Part shown: positions 54,333 through 64,000 of the stretch, piece after piece
How the letters are laid out: each line of letters starts with the position of its first letter
Position numbering within the stretch: the stretch's first letter is position 1
From: Acanthamoeba castellanii str. Neff
Taxonomy: Eukaryota; Discosea; Longamoebia; Acanthamoebidae
Reading direction: 5' to 3'
NCBI RefSeq assembly: GCF_000313135.1
Contig: NW_004457490.1
Location: 159,092-223,091 of the forward strand
Length of the DNA stretch: 64,000 nt
The notes under the pieces: model-generated
Database searches by the model: none
Told to the model about the DNA's origin: nothing
What the model saw: the letters and a program-made list of their open reading frames with translations, nothing else
Translations under genes and position numbers: made by a program

Positions 54333-54999
54333 TCAGTTGAGGAGGTAGCTAATGCTGGTACGCTGCAGGCCCTGCCAGCCGCCTTGCCCGCGGTCCTCGC
54401 GGAGTCGGTGCTCCCTCTTGCGTTTGCGGCAGTACCTGATCCCGCACGCGTTACACAGCCTGTGTCGTGTGTGCCGTGTGTTAGGAAGAGCCCACAATCT
54501 CTCAGACCTCTGCCCAATTCGCTGACTTGGTGAGCCAAGGTCGTAGAGGGAGGGGAGTACGTGGAGGGACCCAGCGGTCCGCTGCGCCATTGGCTCGTGA
54601 ATTGGGTGCAGCAGTCGGCGCACATGCGATCGGTGAAGAGCTTCTTGGTCTTCCTGCCCTCGAGGGCGCTGAGTGCGTCTTCGTCGTCGTCGACCACAAC
54701 GTTGGTCGGCCCAGCCAAGAGCTCCTGCAGCTGCCGGGTGTGGACGTCCAGCAGGCTCATGCTGCGGTACAACTGCTGCTGCATGCTCGTGCGGACCTCT
54801 GCTTGGCTGTGCGCGGTGCCCTGCAGCACCAGGCTCAGACGCCCCACCTCAGTGGCCAACCCTGCCACCTGGGTTTGGTGGTGATGTCAGAGGTGGTGAG
54901 GTGTCAGACAAGGTCTCATTGTGATGGTACCTTCCCATAGAGATAGGAGCTGGCGCCATCACGGCTGCTGTGTGGGTCGGTCGTGGTAGGGCAGTACAT
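54333..54999 (-). CDS. GATA-type zinc finger protein
   Basis: Three exons. Start probably ATG 54999 (MYCPTTTDPHSSRDG); the same frame is open to further ATGs at 55071 and 55125. Exon 2 (VAGLATEVGRLSLVLQ) has a Leu/Gln-rich helical region and QELLAGPTNVVVDDDEDALS. The GATA finger is made by joining exon 2 and exon 3: CADCCTQFTSQWRSGPLGPS plus TLCNACGIRYCRKRKRE, a Cys-X2-Cys-X18-Cys-X2-Cys finger with the normal LCNACG and a basic tail. Intron donor GTACTC, acceptor CACAG; phase fits. Likely sequence-specific binding to GATA sites; single finger near the C-terminus, as in Dictyostelium and plant GATA factors. Stop TGA at 54333. Confidence 0.85.
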
Positions 55000-55556
55000 G
55001 TGCGAGGGCTTGACGATTTGCGCCTTTGAGCTGGGGAGTAGAGAACGGTACACACAAGCTCTCCGCGTCATTCCCCATTGGCCCAGCCATACAGGCTGAT
55101 GCTCATCGGCCGCCAGCCAAGTCACAAACCATCAACTCCACCGAAACCTTGGCATGTCCAGGGCCACTCCGTACCGAGTGCTGTGCAACCACTCGACCAA
55201 AACAAAAGCTCTCAGGAAAACAAATTTCCTCGGATATATTTTCAGACTTAACCAAACCCAGAAAAATCCGCCCACCCCAGACCTCGGTCTTATGCGCGAA
55301 TGGCCCAAAAAAAAGGAAAGATGCGGTTGGCCACGAATCCTCCATGGCCTTTTTTCGGTCTGGTTCCTTTCTTATTTCTCCGGTCCCGAAGTCTCTCGGG
55401 ACTGTTTGCTCTCCCACCTCGCTCCCGCTCACGTCTCCTCTCCGGCCCGAGGCTCTGTAGTCACCCATCCATCGATCTTCCTCTTTTGATTCTTCAGTAA
55501 TCGAAAGTAGCGAGACTGGTTGGCCAATAGGAAAAAAAAACAGGATATAACCAACG
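55000..55556. other. Divergent intergenic region, no gene recognised
   Basis: About 550 bp separating the leftward GATA gene and the rightward STEAP gene; includes AT/pyrimidine-rich sequence (55200-55500). If the GATA protein starts at ATG 55125, the first 125 bp are coding. No other gene supported. Confidence 0.5.
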
Positions 55557-57431
55557 ATGGCTACACGTCAACAACGTCAGTTCGATCCGTCGCGGGCCGC
55601 CCACCGGGTGGCCATCATCGGCACCGGCGCCTACGCCCAGGCCCTCGGGGCGCGCTTCGCCGCAGTCGGCGTCGAGGTGGTCTATGGCAGCCGAAGCGCA
55701 GAACGTGAGGCCGGCGAGAAAGGCGGAGCGCTTCAACAGCAGCAACAGTGTCCGATGATGCTCCAGGGCTGTCCGGTACGGGGTCCGTGCGCGGCGGTGA
55801 GCGGAGCCGACGTGGTGGTGCTGGCTATCCCCCTCGGCGCCCACTCGGCCATGGCCGCCTGCATCCAGCGGGTCATCGCCGGGCGCGGCGTCGTACTGAT
55901 CGACGTCAGCAACAGCCCGCTCGACTCCACTTCACCCGCGTCGTGGCTCCCGTCGTGCTTGAAGAGGCCGAAGAGCGTCACCTCGCCCTCGCCCTCGACC
56001 ACGACGAAGGCCAAGGCCCATCACGTCATGCCGGAGGGCTACGCCGCGCTGCCGAGCCACTCGAGTGAGACCGCATCACGGCTCGAGGGCCACCAGCATC
56101 TGCAGTGCGACGGCTGCCTGAACGGGTGCCACGCGTCGTCATCGTCGTCGGCCACGCCGGTCGACATCGAAGACCTCGTCACGGCCGATTCGCCGCGCCA
56201 CTACACCCGCTCGCCCGCGCGGCCTCGTCGAGACATCGAAACCGGCGACGACGAAGATGAAGATGAAGATGGAGATGACGAGGCGGAAGAAGAGGAGGAG
56301 GACTACGCCGAGCTGTCGAACGCGGAGCGGCTGCAGCGGCTGATGCCCGACGTCGACGTGGTGAAGGCCTTCAACACGGTGTCGGCCTACACGCTCAAGT
56401 CCGGGATCGGCGCGCGGCTCGACGACCGCGTGCTCGTGTGCGGCGACCGCCCGGCGGCGAAGGAGCTCGTCTCGCGCCTGGTGCACGCCATCGGCATGCG
56501 GCCCGTCGACGCCGGCCCGCTGGCTGCTGCGCGCGATATCGAGCGGCGGCCGCTGCAGCTCTTCGAGGAGTGGCGCACCGCGTTCTGGGTGAGCGTCGCG
56601 CTGCTCGTGGCGGCCTACGCGTTCGTGGCCGTGCGCGACGTGTGGCTCGCCGCCGGGCCGGGCCAAGAGCCCCGGTGGGGCGACTTGCTGCTGCTCAAGT
56701 TCAACGTCGTCATCGCGTGGCACGCGCTGGCGCTGCTCACGCTCACCTTCGGCGCCGGCGTCGTGGCCGCCCTGCGCCAGCTGGCCACCGGGACGATGAA
56801 GCGCGCCTTCCCGCACTGGCTTGACGCGTGGCTCCGCGCTCGCAAGGCCCTGGGTCTGCTCGGCGTAGGCTCGGCCGCGCTCCACGCCGTCGCCGCGCTG
56901 CTGACCAACTCGCTCTTCATCGACTGGCCCTACATCGTGTCGCGCGAAGGCACTGAGTTCCAGGGCTCGATGCTGGCCGCGATCCTGGCCGGCGGCGTCT
57001 ACGCCGCGCTCGCGCTCACCTCGCTGCCGTCGGTCGCCGCGAGCCTGTCGTGGCGCGAGTGGGACTTCATGCAGTCGAAGCTGGGCCACGTCGGCCTCGC
57101 GCTGGCCTCGATCCACGTCCTTCTGATGAGCTTCGCCCTGGGCGACCTCCCTGCCGTCGCGCTCTGGGCCGACCGCCACTGGCTGCCTCCCGTCTCAGTG
57201 CTCGCCGTCGCCCCGGCGCTGCTGGTCCTGGTCGTGCGACTCCTGATCGTGCTCCCGCCGCTGTCCGGCCGCCTGGCGCGCATCCGCGGCATCGCCCCTC
57301 CCGCCGCCGCTGCCACCACCACACGACCGCAGCGAAAGAAGCGAGGAGGTGCCGGGGAGAGCGAGGGGGTGGAGGGGAGTGGGGCTTTACATCACCAGCA
57401 GGTCGCTTCCGCCGCCATACGGATCAACTAA
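55557..57431 (+). CDS. STEAP-family metalloreductase
   Basis: Intronless, 624 residues. STEAP proteins use NADPH, FAD and one heme to reduce Fe3+ and Cu2+ at membranes. Cytosolic oxidoreductase domain: RVAIIGTGAYAQALGARFA (NADPH-binding), VVYGSRSAER, ADVVVLAIPLGAHSAMA, VLIDVSNSPL; then a long insert (about 122-262) that is Ser/His/Cys- then Asp/Glu-rich; then DVDVVKAFNTVSAYTLKSG, VLVCGDRPAAKELVSRL, GMRPVDAGPLAAARDIERRP. The membrane domain follows with six helices (FWVSVALLVAAYAFVAV; VVIAWHALALLTLTFGAGVV; ALGLLGVGSAALHAVAALL; MLAAILAGGVYAALALTS; LGHVGLALASIHVLLMSFAL; VSVLAVAPALLVLVVRLL). His in AWHALA and in ASIHVLL are the likely heme ligands. It ends at TAA 57431. Function predicted, metal not tested. 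Confidence 0.9.
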   Translation: MATRQQRQFDPSRAAHRVAIIGTGAYAQALGARFAAVGVEVVYGSRSAEREAGEKGGALQQQQQCPMMLQGCPVRGPCAAVSGADVVVLAIPLGAHSAMAACIQRVIAGRGVVLIDVSNSPLDSTSPASWLPSCLKRPKSVTSPSPSTTTKAKAHHVMPEGYAALPSHSSETASRLEGHQHLQCDGCLNGCHASSSSSATPVDIEDLVTADSPRHYTRSPARPRRDIETGDDEDEDEDGDDEAEEEEEDYAELSNAERLQRLMPDVDVVKAFNTVSAYTLKSGIGARLDDRVLVCGDRPAAKELVSRLVHAIGMRPVDAGPLAAARDIERRPLQLFEEWRTAFWVSVALLVAAYAFVAVRDVWLAAGPGQEPRWGDLLLLKFNVVIAWHALALLTLTFGAGVVAALRQLATGTMKRAFPHWLDAWLRARKALGLLGVGSAALHAVAALLTNSLFIDWPYIVSREGTEFQGSMLAAILAGGVYAALALTSLPSVAASLSWREWDFMQSKLGHVGLALASIHVLLMSFALGDLPAVALWADRHWLPPVSVLAVAPALLVLVVRLLIVLPPLSGRLARIRGIAPPAAAATTTRPQRKKRGGAGESEGVEGSGALHHQQVASAAIRIN

Positions 57432-57573
57432 ACTGGTTTTGACAGCACACAACACGACATGACATGACACGACACGGCACACACAAGCACACCAGGGCCA
57501 AGTCGGGATGAACTCGATTGATTCCGTAGTTCTCTTTTGTATACAACACACCAACTGCCACTCTCTCTCTCTC

Positions 57574-60500
57574 TCAGTAGGTCTCGTCGGTCTTGCCATC
57601 GGGATAGTCCTCCAGCGACAGCGTGACCGTGCCAGAGCAGTCCAAGTCCTGCGCAACACAGCAATGAATTGGTCGGTGAGCTGAAGAAAATGAAACAAAA
57701 TGAAATGAAAGAGGTGGGCGCACCTGATCTCGGTAGATGCCGACGAGAGCGTCGGCGCGCGAGTAGAAGGTGTCCTTGAGCGAGATGACGATGCACTGCA
57801 GATCGTCGTCCTCCACTCGCGACCGGATGTAGCGCACCACCTTGGCGATGTTGTGGTTGTCCAGCGCCGCGTCGACCTCGTCGAGCACGAAGAACGGCGA
57901 CGGCTGGTAGCTGTGAATGGCAAAGAGAAGGGCGAGCGCGGCCACGGTTCGCTCGCCGCCGGAGAGCTGCTCGATGTCGCGGAATCGCTTGAGGGGCGGC
58001 ATGGCGTTGTACTTGATGCCGTGCAGGTAGGGCTCGTCCGGGTTCTCCAGGTTGAGGAAGGCCGTGCCGCCCACGTGCGACGTGCTGCGGGTCAGCGCCT
58101 TGTAGATCGTGTCGATGTTCTCGGCGATGTGGTTGTACGCCTTCATGAACCTGTTGTTTTTGCGACGTGGCGAGATGTCAGTGTGTGTGTGTCGTGTGTG
58201 TGTGGTTTGACGTGTGGCTTGAGAAGTCCAGGCACGTACGTGTCGTATCTCTCCTGCTTCTTGGCGGCGAATCGTTCGGCGGCCTCCTTGGCGCGCGTAC
58301 GGGCATCCTCGAACTCGTCCTCGGTGGTGCGGAGTCGCGTTTCGACCTCGTTGAAGTGGTCCGTAGCGCGCAGGTTGGGCGCCATCTTCTGCATCGCCAG
58401 ATTGATGCCCTGCAGCTTTTGCTCGAGCTCCTGCTTCACGCGCCCCTCCTCGTCCTTGGGGATCTGTTCCACCACAAAACCAGCACAACACAGTCAGCAT
58501 GGGCCTGTGGGAGACGACAACTAAAGCAAACGAAGGCACGCGTACAGTCTGGAGCTTCTTGCTGAGCTTGGAGAAGTCCAAGTTGATGTCGTCCTCCTTT
58601 TCGGTCATCTCGCGAACGTCCTGAGTCGCCAACTCCATCTCCTCGCTGGGGAACTCAACGCCGAGCGACGGAATCTCTGCATTACCGGCCGCACATGGAA
58701 GACGTGAGTCATTTGCAAACACAAACAAGCCAACGGAAAGAACAACCGATCAATATAAAGAAAGAAGCCTGAAGAGACGCATACCTTCGGCGCCTTCTTC
58801 GGTCAGCTGGGGAAGGGCGATGTTGTCGACCTTGCAGCGCTGGTACAGGTTGTGCCTTCGCATACGCAGCTGGTCCATTTCCGTTTCCTGCGTGCGCGAA
58901 GTGGCGGGTGAGTCAAAATTTCACGCAAAAAGAGAAGAGCAGAGAAGACGGCGTCGTACGAGGGCGGTGAGGTGCTTGTGCTGCTTTCCGGCCTGCTCGA
59001 TGAGGCCGTTGAGTTTCTTCTTGATGTCCTGCAGCTCGCCTTCAAGGCTCTCCACCTCCTTCTTGGCCTCGTCTCGCTGTCGCTTGAGCTCGTCGGTCTC
59101 CTTCTTCTCCTTGTTCTCCTCCTTCTGCAGCACCTTGATGCTCTTCTCCAGTTCCTTGAGCGCCGCCTTGTCGTCCTTGATCCGCTGCTTGAGGTTGTTG
59201 AGACTGGTCTCCACGTCCCTGTTCTGTTCGTACTTGAGCCTGTTGTTGATCGGTTCTGCCAGTGAGCGATCGTTCCATGCGTGTGTGTGCGTGTGCGGCG
59301 TGCGGCGTGTGCTGGTATGGTAGGGTGAGCGTACTGATTCTCGAGAAGAGAGATCTGATTGCCCAACATGAGGCGCTTCTCGGCCTTCTCCTTCTCCCAG
59401 GCCTCGCGCTTTTCTTCGTAGTCGCGGATGTTGGTCACGCCCACTTGCTCGCTGAACGCCCGGAATTGCTCGTCCTCGATTTCGTGGATGCGCGCGGTCT
59501 GCGCAGCGATCGTCGCCTCGCGGGCCTCGATCGCCTTGGTGAGCCGTGCCAGCTGCTCCTCCAGCGTCTCGATCTCGGCTTCGACGGACTCGCGCTCCTC
59601 GCGGGTGCGGGTGAGCTTGTCCTTGGTGAGGCCCAAGTCGATCTTGAAGTTGTCCAGCCGGCCCTGGAGACCCTGGGTCTGGGACGTGAGCTGCTGCTCC
59701 CTCGTCACGCCACGGAGCGTGCGGCCCACTTCCTGCAGCTCGGTGATGTACTTGTCCCTCTTCTTCTTGAGGCCTTCGACCTTCTTTTCGTCCCACTTCT
59801 TGGCCTTGGCACCGATGCCCGGGCCACCGGTCATCAGACCAGACTTCCTGATGAGCGTGCCGTTCTTGGAGACGGCTAATATGAACACAACCAACGCCAG
59901 TGTTAATTAGAACAGCGTGGTAAAAGAAAAGAAAAGAAAAGAGAACGGTGACGTACTCCTGAGCGGCTGGGCACGGTCGAAGGCGAGGGTCTTGGCCTCG
60001 TCAAGGGTGTCGCAATAGACCGTGTTGCCGACGGCGTAGAGCACGGCCTTTTGGATGCGACTGTCGAACTTGAGGAGGTCGATGATCAACTTGGCCGATT
60101 TGCTGGTCGCCAGCTGATTGCGCAGACGCTCGTGGATGGGCTTCACCTTGAGCGAGCTCAGCGGCAGGAACGTTGCCGTACCCACGCGCTGCTCCTTCAG
60201 ATACTGTGTCGTGCGATATGAGTAAGTGTCCCAGCACCCACGTACACGTCCCAAAGAAGAAGGCGCGTACGTTGATGCACTCCTCGGCAGTCTTGGCGTC
60301 GTCAACCACGATGGCCTCCATATTCCTTCCCAGCACCACCGACACAGCGACGTGGTACTGACGCGCCTGAGGCTCCACAAGATCGACCTTGCAAAAGAGA
60401 AGGAAACAACATAAACGTGGTAAGACCCCCCGTTGAAGATCGAACGTTTAGAAACGCAGTGCATGAGGGGAAGTACCATGCGGCCGATCACGCCGGGGAA

Positions 60501-62516
60501 GATGCGCTTCATGCTCTCCAGGGCTTCCCGGAAGCGGATCTCTCTTTGATCGGAGCGGATGTCGACCTTGGCCTCGTTGAGCTGTTCGTGAATGTCCTCC
60601 AGCTGGGCCATGAGCTTCTCCTGCTGCTCGCTGGCGGCCTTGTTGGCGGCGGAGACGGAGGCGAGCTCCTCCTCGAGCTCGCGCTTCTTCGCCTCGGTCT
60701 GGTCGATGAACTCCTGCACCTTGGAGTACCGGCGCTCGTACTGCTCCTCGGTCTCCGCGAGGTGCTTCTTACGCGCCTGCAGGTCCCTGAGCTTGGCCTC
60801 GCTGGTGTCCCGCATCTCGGAGTCCAGCCGCTGCTGACGGATCAAGCCCTCCAGCTCCTGCTTGATCGGCGCTGTCTCCCGACCGGCCTCCTGCTTCCTG
60901 TTGTTGTATTCCTCCTGCTGCTCCTCGGAGAGCACGAGCTTCTCCTGCGCCTCCCGCTCCTGCACCTGGGCCTCGAAGTCGCTCGCCTTCTTGCGCACCT
61001 CGTCCAGCTCGGTCTCGAGGGCGTTGATCTCGTTGCGCTGCTCGTCGAAATCGGCCTGCTGCTTCTTGGCGGACTTGACGGAAGATTCCAAGCGCTGCGT
61101 GATGTGCGCGATCTCCTCCTGATTCTTGATCAGGTCGGGCGACTGTCACAAAAAAGCATCACACAGGTTAGGAAGACGTCTGCTTGTAGGAAGGTGCTAG
61201 ACTGCTTGCGTGCGAACCTTCTTGCGAAGCTCGCGCTCCTTTTGGCGTAGCTGCTTCTCGAGATCGAGGGTCTTCTGGTGGGACTTGGCCTGGCGCGCCT
61301 TCATCTTCTTGAAGCGCTTTTCGACGTCGTCGCGCGACTTGTCGAGGTCCTCGAGCTGCTTGTTCCCGTTCTCGACGAGCTTCCTGTCCTTGCTCAGGTT
61401 CTTTTCGATGTGGAAGAATTGGAAGAGCATGTACTCCAGCAGAACGTCCCTCTGTCGTTCAAGAGGAGCACTAGCGCTTAGAACCGAGTGCTCTCGCAGC
61501 AGAAATTAAAGAGAGAGAGAGAGAAGGCTAGCATGGAGGGAACGCGAACCTGGGTCTTGACGAGCTCATTGAATCGCTCGGCTTCCTCCTTCTGCTCCTT
61601 GTACTGCTTCTTCTCGGCGGAGATACCCTTCCTCTTTTGAAAGTTGAAGATGGTGTTCTCCTCGGCCTTGTTCTTATCGTCGGCGAGACGGTCGTACTCC
61701 TCGCTGAGCTGGTCCGAGCCCGAGATGGACTCTATCAGGGCGGTCAGCTCCTTTGGCGACTTAGACGCAATGCTTTCTACGTCTCCCTAGCGGCAGCGAT
61801 GAGGCCAGAGGTCAATAAAGACTTTACGGTGAATATTTCAATTATAATAAACGTTAAAAGAAAAATAATGGTGATCTCAATAACAAAAGAATGAATAAAC
61901 AAAGGCCATTGTACGGGCAGGTACCTGGAAGACGAGGAAGTTGCGCGCCTTGACGAGGATGCCGAATTTCTGAAGGCGGGCATCGTAGGCGTCCCAGGAG
62001 ACCACCTTGCCGTTGATTGAATATTCACTGCTTCCGGCTGGTGTGATTTCGCGCCGGAAGACCAGCTCTCGTTCCTCGCCCTCTGGCCCGTGAAGGAAGA
62101 CCAGCTGCACCCACGCTCTCTCCTCTTCGGTGCCCTCCATCTGGTCTCCCTCCACGCGATACACGAGATCCCTCAATCGCGTGCCGCGCAGCTGCTTCGT
62201 CTTCACACCGAGGACGAAGCTCACTGCGTCCATGAGATTCGATTTGCCTAAGGCGAGCCATGCACCAGTGTCAGTAGCGAGTCTAGAAATAAAGAAGGGA
62301 GAGAGCAATAAGGTACCGGCGCCATTGGGACCAATTACGGCGCTAAACTTGTGGAATGGGCCGATGGTCTGCTCGCCTTTGTATGATTTGAAGTTGAATA
62401 CCTTCCATTCAAGAAATTAACAATTAATCAGCTGTTAAATCAATTGGCCCTTGTCTTCCATTAATATTTGCCATTGCACTCACCTCGATTCGCTCGATTC
62501 GGCCTGATTGCGGCAT
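57574..62516 (-). CDS. SMC1: Cohesin ATPase SMC1
   Basis: Core subunit of cohesin, holding sister chromatids and extruding loops. Complete gene from ATG 62516 (MPQSGRIERIE, with intron next) to TGA 57574. Exon 2: FNFKSYKGEQTIGPFHKFSA with Walker A completed across an intron: VIGPNGAGKSNLMDAVSFVL. Then RDLVYRVEG, SSEYSINGKVVSWDAYDARL, GILVKARNFLVFQGDVES. Long coiled coils follow (about 61900-60600), then the hinge (AMESIKRIFPGVIGRMV; VAVSVVLGRNMEAIVVDD; TATFLPLSSLKVKPIHERL; NGTLIRKSGLMTGG), then the second coiled coil. The C-terminal head has LSGGERTVAALALLFAIHSY (signature) and PFFVLDEVDAALDNHNIAKV (Walker B). SMC1 traits such as GDVESIASKSPKELT separate it from SMC3. Ends LEDYPDGKTDETY. About 15 exons. 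Confidence 0.94.
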
Positions 62517-62695
62517 CCTCGGCCTGCTCCTATCTCTTCTTCTGCTACGCGATGTTTGACTTTTTTGTTTCCCGCCACTCTTGCTCCTTTCGCGCCAAAA
62601 ATAAATTCATCAATTCCACTAACCCATTAATTCCTAGAATTAGAAATATTAGTTCTTTATCGAGAGCACAAATTGAGGGCAGGTCGGTTGGTGAG

Positions 62696-64000
62696 TTAGA
62701 GGAAGGCGTCGCAGATGGGGGCAGAAACGCCCTGGAAGAGGTAGGAGGAGAGGCTCTCGCCGAATATGTCGAAGAGCTCCCGGTAGTGGGTGGTGAGGTC
62801 GGGCATGAGCTTCTCCAGCGCGGCTCTGTGTTCGGGCGGCGGCACAATGGCGGCGGGGATGGCCGGTGGGATCCCCTCTGCTGCGCTGCCGTTGCTCTGC
62901 TTCTCCTCCTTCACCTTCTCCTTTCCCTTCTTACTTTCTTTCTCGCTTTCACCGCTTCCATCCTCCATCTCCATGCCGTCCTCCTTCCCGTTGCTCTCCG
63001 CATCGTCCTCCTTTTCCTTCTTGACGGCCGGAGACCTGGCCGCCGCATACGCGGCCGACGTACTCTGCTCCAGATAGCGCCCTGCCGCTTTCTGAGATGG
63101 TACGTTGTGAGAGACAAGACGCGACCGGTGTGTGTGTGTGTGTGTGTGGACGCGTACCAGCAAAGCGCCGTAGCACTTCTTAGCCTCGAGTCGGCGGATG
63201 GCGTTGGTGCCGTTGAGTTCGGGTTCGAGGAGCGTGAGGTAGGACTTGAGGTTGGGCAGGATGAGCAGCTGCGTGACGTAGTGCCCAAGTGAGCTCAACC
63301 CCACGATCGCACCGTAGTGAGTGGTGAGCGGCCTTGACAGGTCCAAGAACGCGTTGATCAACGTCTTCGTGATGCGAGGCTGCAGATTCGTGTACGCCTT
63401 CCCAAACCTGAGGACGAGTGGAGCCATGTCAGCACGCACACGACACACGCGACAGAGCAAACCAAAAGGTACTGAAGACAGGGCGAAGATTACCGGAGGC
63501 AAATGAGAGCGACGAGAGAGGCGGCATAGTCCCGCAGTTCCCAGTGGTCTTCGTTCGGGTTCTCACACAGACGGCGCCCGACGAGGCAAGTCAAGATGGG
63601 CGGCATGAGCTGATGCAACTGTTTTTGCAACGCGACGTGCCGTCGACGCATCGACGAGCGGGAGTGAGCTCACAGTGCATTCTCTCACAGCGGTCGTGAG
63701 AAAGGAGATGAGACGTACGTAGGGCTCGATGTGCAGGTTGTTGCTCTGCAGGAGTGCCCGGACCATGCGCATGAGGTTCTTCAGGTAAGCCAGGTTGTGC
63801 AGATTGTGCGTCACCTGCAAAAAGCGAGGAGAAGATGAAAGCAGTTGTTAAGATCCAGGCAGCTCTGTGGGCGGGACAAGCCCCCGAGGGCACATACCTC
63901 GTCCGATATGAACTGTGTGAAGTAGGGCAGAAGCTGTTGGATGCCGGGGTCTGTCGCAAGGCTGTTCAGAGCTGCCGTGGCCACCTTCTCGCTGGTGCCT
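62696..64000 (-). CDS. TAF6: TFIID subunit TAF6, C-terminal HEAT region, 5' end outside window
   Basis: Subunit of the TFIID general transcription factor. Only the C-terminal part is inside the window; the gene begins beyond 64000. Exons: TSEKVATAALNSLATDPGIQ to 63900; VTHNLHNLAYLKNLMRMVRA; LHQLMPPILTCLVGRRLCEN with HWELRDYAASLVALICLR; FGKAYTNLQPRITKTLINAF and PLTTHYGAIVGLSSLGHYVT, the most conserved TAF6 block. Then LLILPNLKSYLTLLEPELNG. The C-terminus is an acidic/lysine linker then LMPDLTTHYRELFDIFGESL, ending at TAA 62696. Four to six exons here. The histone-fold N-terminus is not seen. 180 bp separate its stop from the SMC1 start, same strand. Confidence 0.92.

Noticed and set aside
56139..57179. 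346-codon minus-strand open frame inside the STEAP gene
   Set aside because: Arg/Gly/His-rich antisense shadow of a GC-rich gene; no domain.
1..64000. tRNA, rRNA, transposon and viral-insertion search by eye
   Set aside because: No TTCGA-type T-arm with matching acceptor stem, no rRNA core motif, no transposase, reverse transcriptase or terminal repeat was recognised. Short or degenerate copies could be missed without a scan.

Overview
The window is nuclear DNA of a GC-rich, intron-dense protist. The gene set is eukaryotic: cohesin SMC1, TAF6, NELF-B, PUF60, a fidgetin-like AAA ATPase, a VPS9 RabGEF and a YVH1 phosphatase. Most genes are cut by many short GT-AG introns, often 50-150 bp, and coding exons favour G/C at third positions. 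This style, together with amoeba-type families (SPRY and F-box/SPRY proteins, a STEAP reductase, a chitin-synthase-like enzyme, papain and subtilisin proteases, a Crinkler-type P-loop NTPase), points to an amoebozoan close to Acanthamoeba. That assignment is inference; no rRNA, tRNA or organelle marker is present to confirm it.

Layout. 0-9 kb, all on the minus strand: 3' part of an ABCG half-transporter (runs off the left edge), a SPRY protein, fidgetin-like 1 and a ubiquitin-conjugating E2. 9-15.1 kb, plus: a cytosolic alpha-mannosidase of the MAN2C1 type. 15.2-18.6 kb, minus: NELF-B. 18.7-34.3 kb is the most accessory-looking stretch: a P-loop NTPase with a changed Walker A lysine, a GNAT acetyltransferase, a papain-family protein without its catalytic cysteine, a secreted DUF3574-like protein, a subtilisin-like protease, aspartate aminotransferase, a frame-disrupted membrane-protein locus, a secreted LRR protein and a chitin-synthase-like GT2 enzyme. 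35.3-42.9 kb: an RRM/prion-like RNA-binding protein, a SAM methyltransferase, splicing factor PUF60 and an intronless PhyH-like dioxygenase. 43-49.8 kb, minus: an ankyrin-repeat protein just downstream of a VARP-like VPS9 RabGEF, then a persulfide dioxygenase-rhodanese fusion. 50.4-57.4 kb: YVH1/DUSP12, an F-box/SPRY protein, a GATA-finger protein and an intronless STEAP metalloreductase. 57.6-64 kb, minus: SMC1 and TAF6 (TAF6 runs off the right edge).

How the genes relate. These are mostly unlinked housekeeping functions: transcription (NELF-B, TAF6, GATA), splicing and RNA binding (PUF60, RRM protein), chromosome and repair biology (SMC1, FIGNL1) and trafficking (VPS9). The 18.7-34.3 kb stretch carries several secreted or surface products and two predicted pseudoenzymes. 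Introns across the window are loaded with CA/GT-type short tandem repeats of period 2, 6, 7 and 9.

Limits. Exon borders were placed by eye from splice consensus and frame continuity. Family names come from motif recognition; no database search was run. No tRNA, rRNA, CRISPR array, transposon or viral insertion was recognised.
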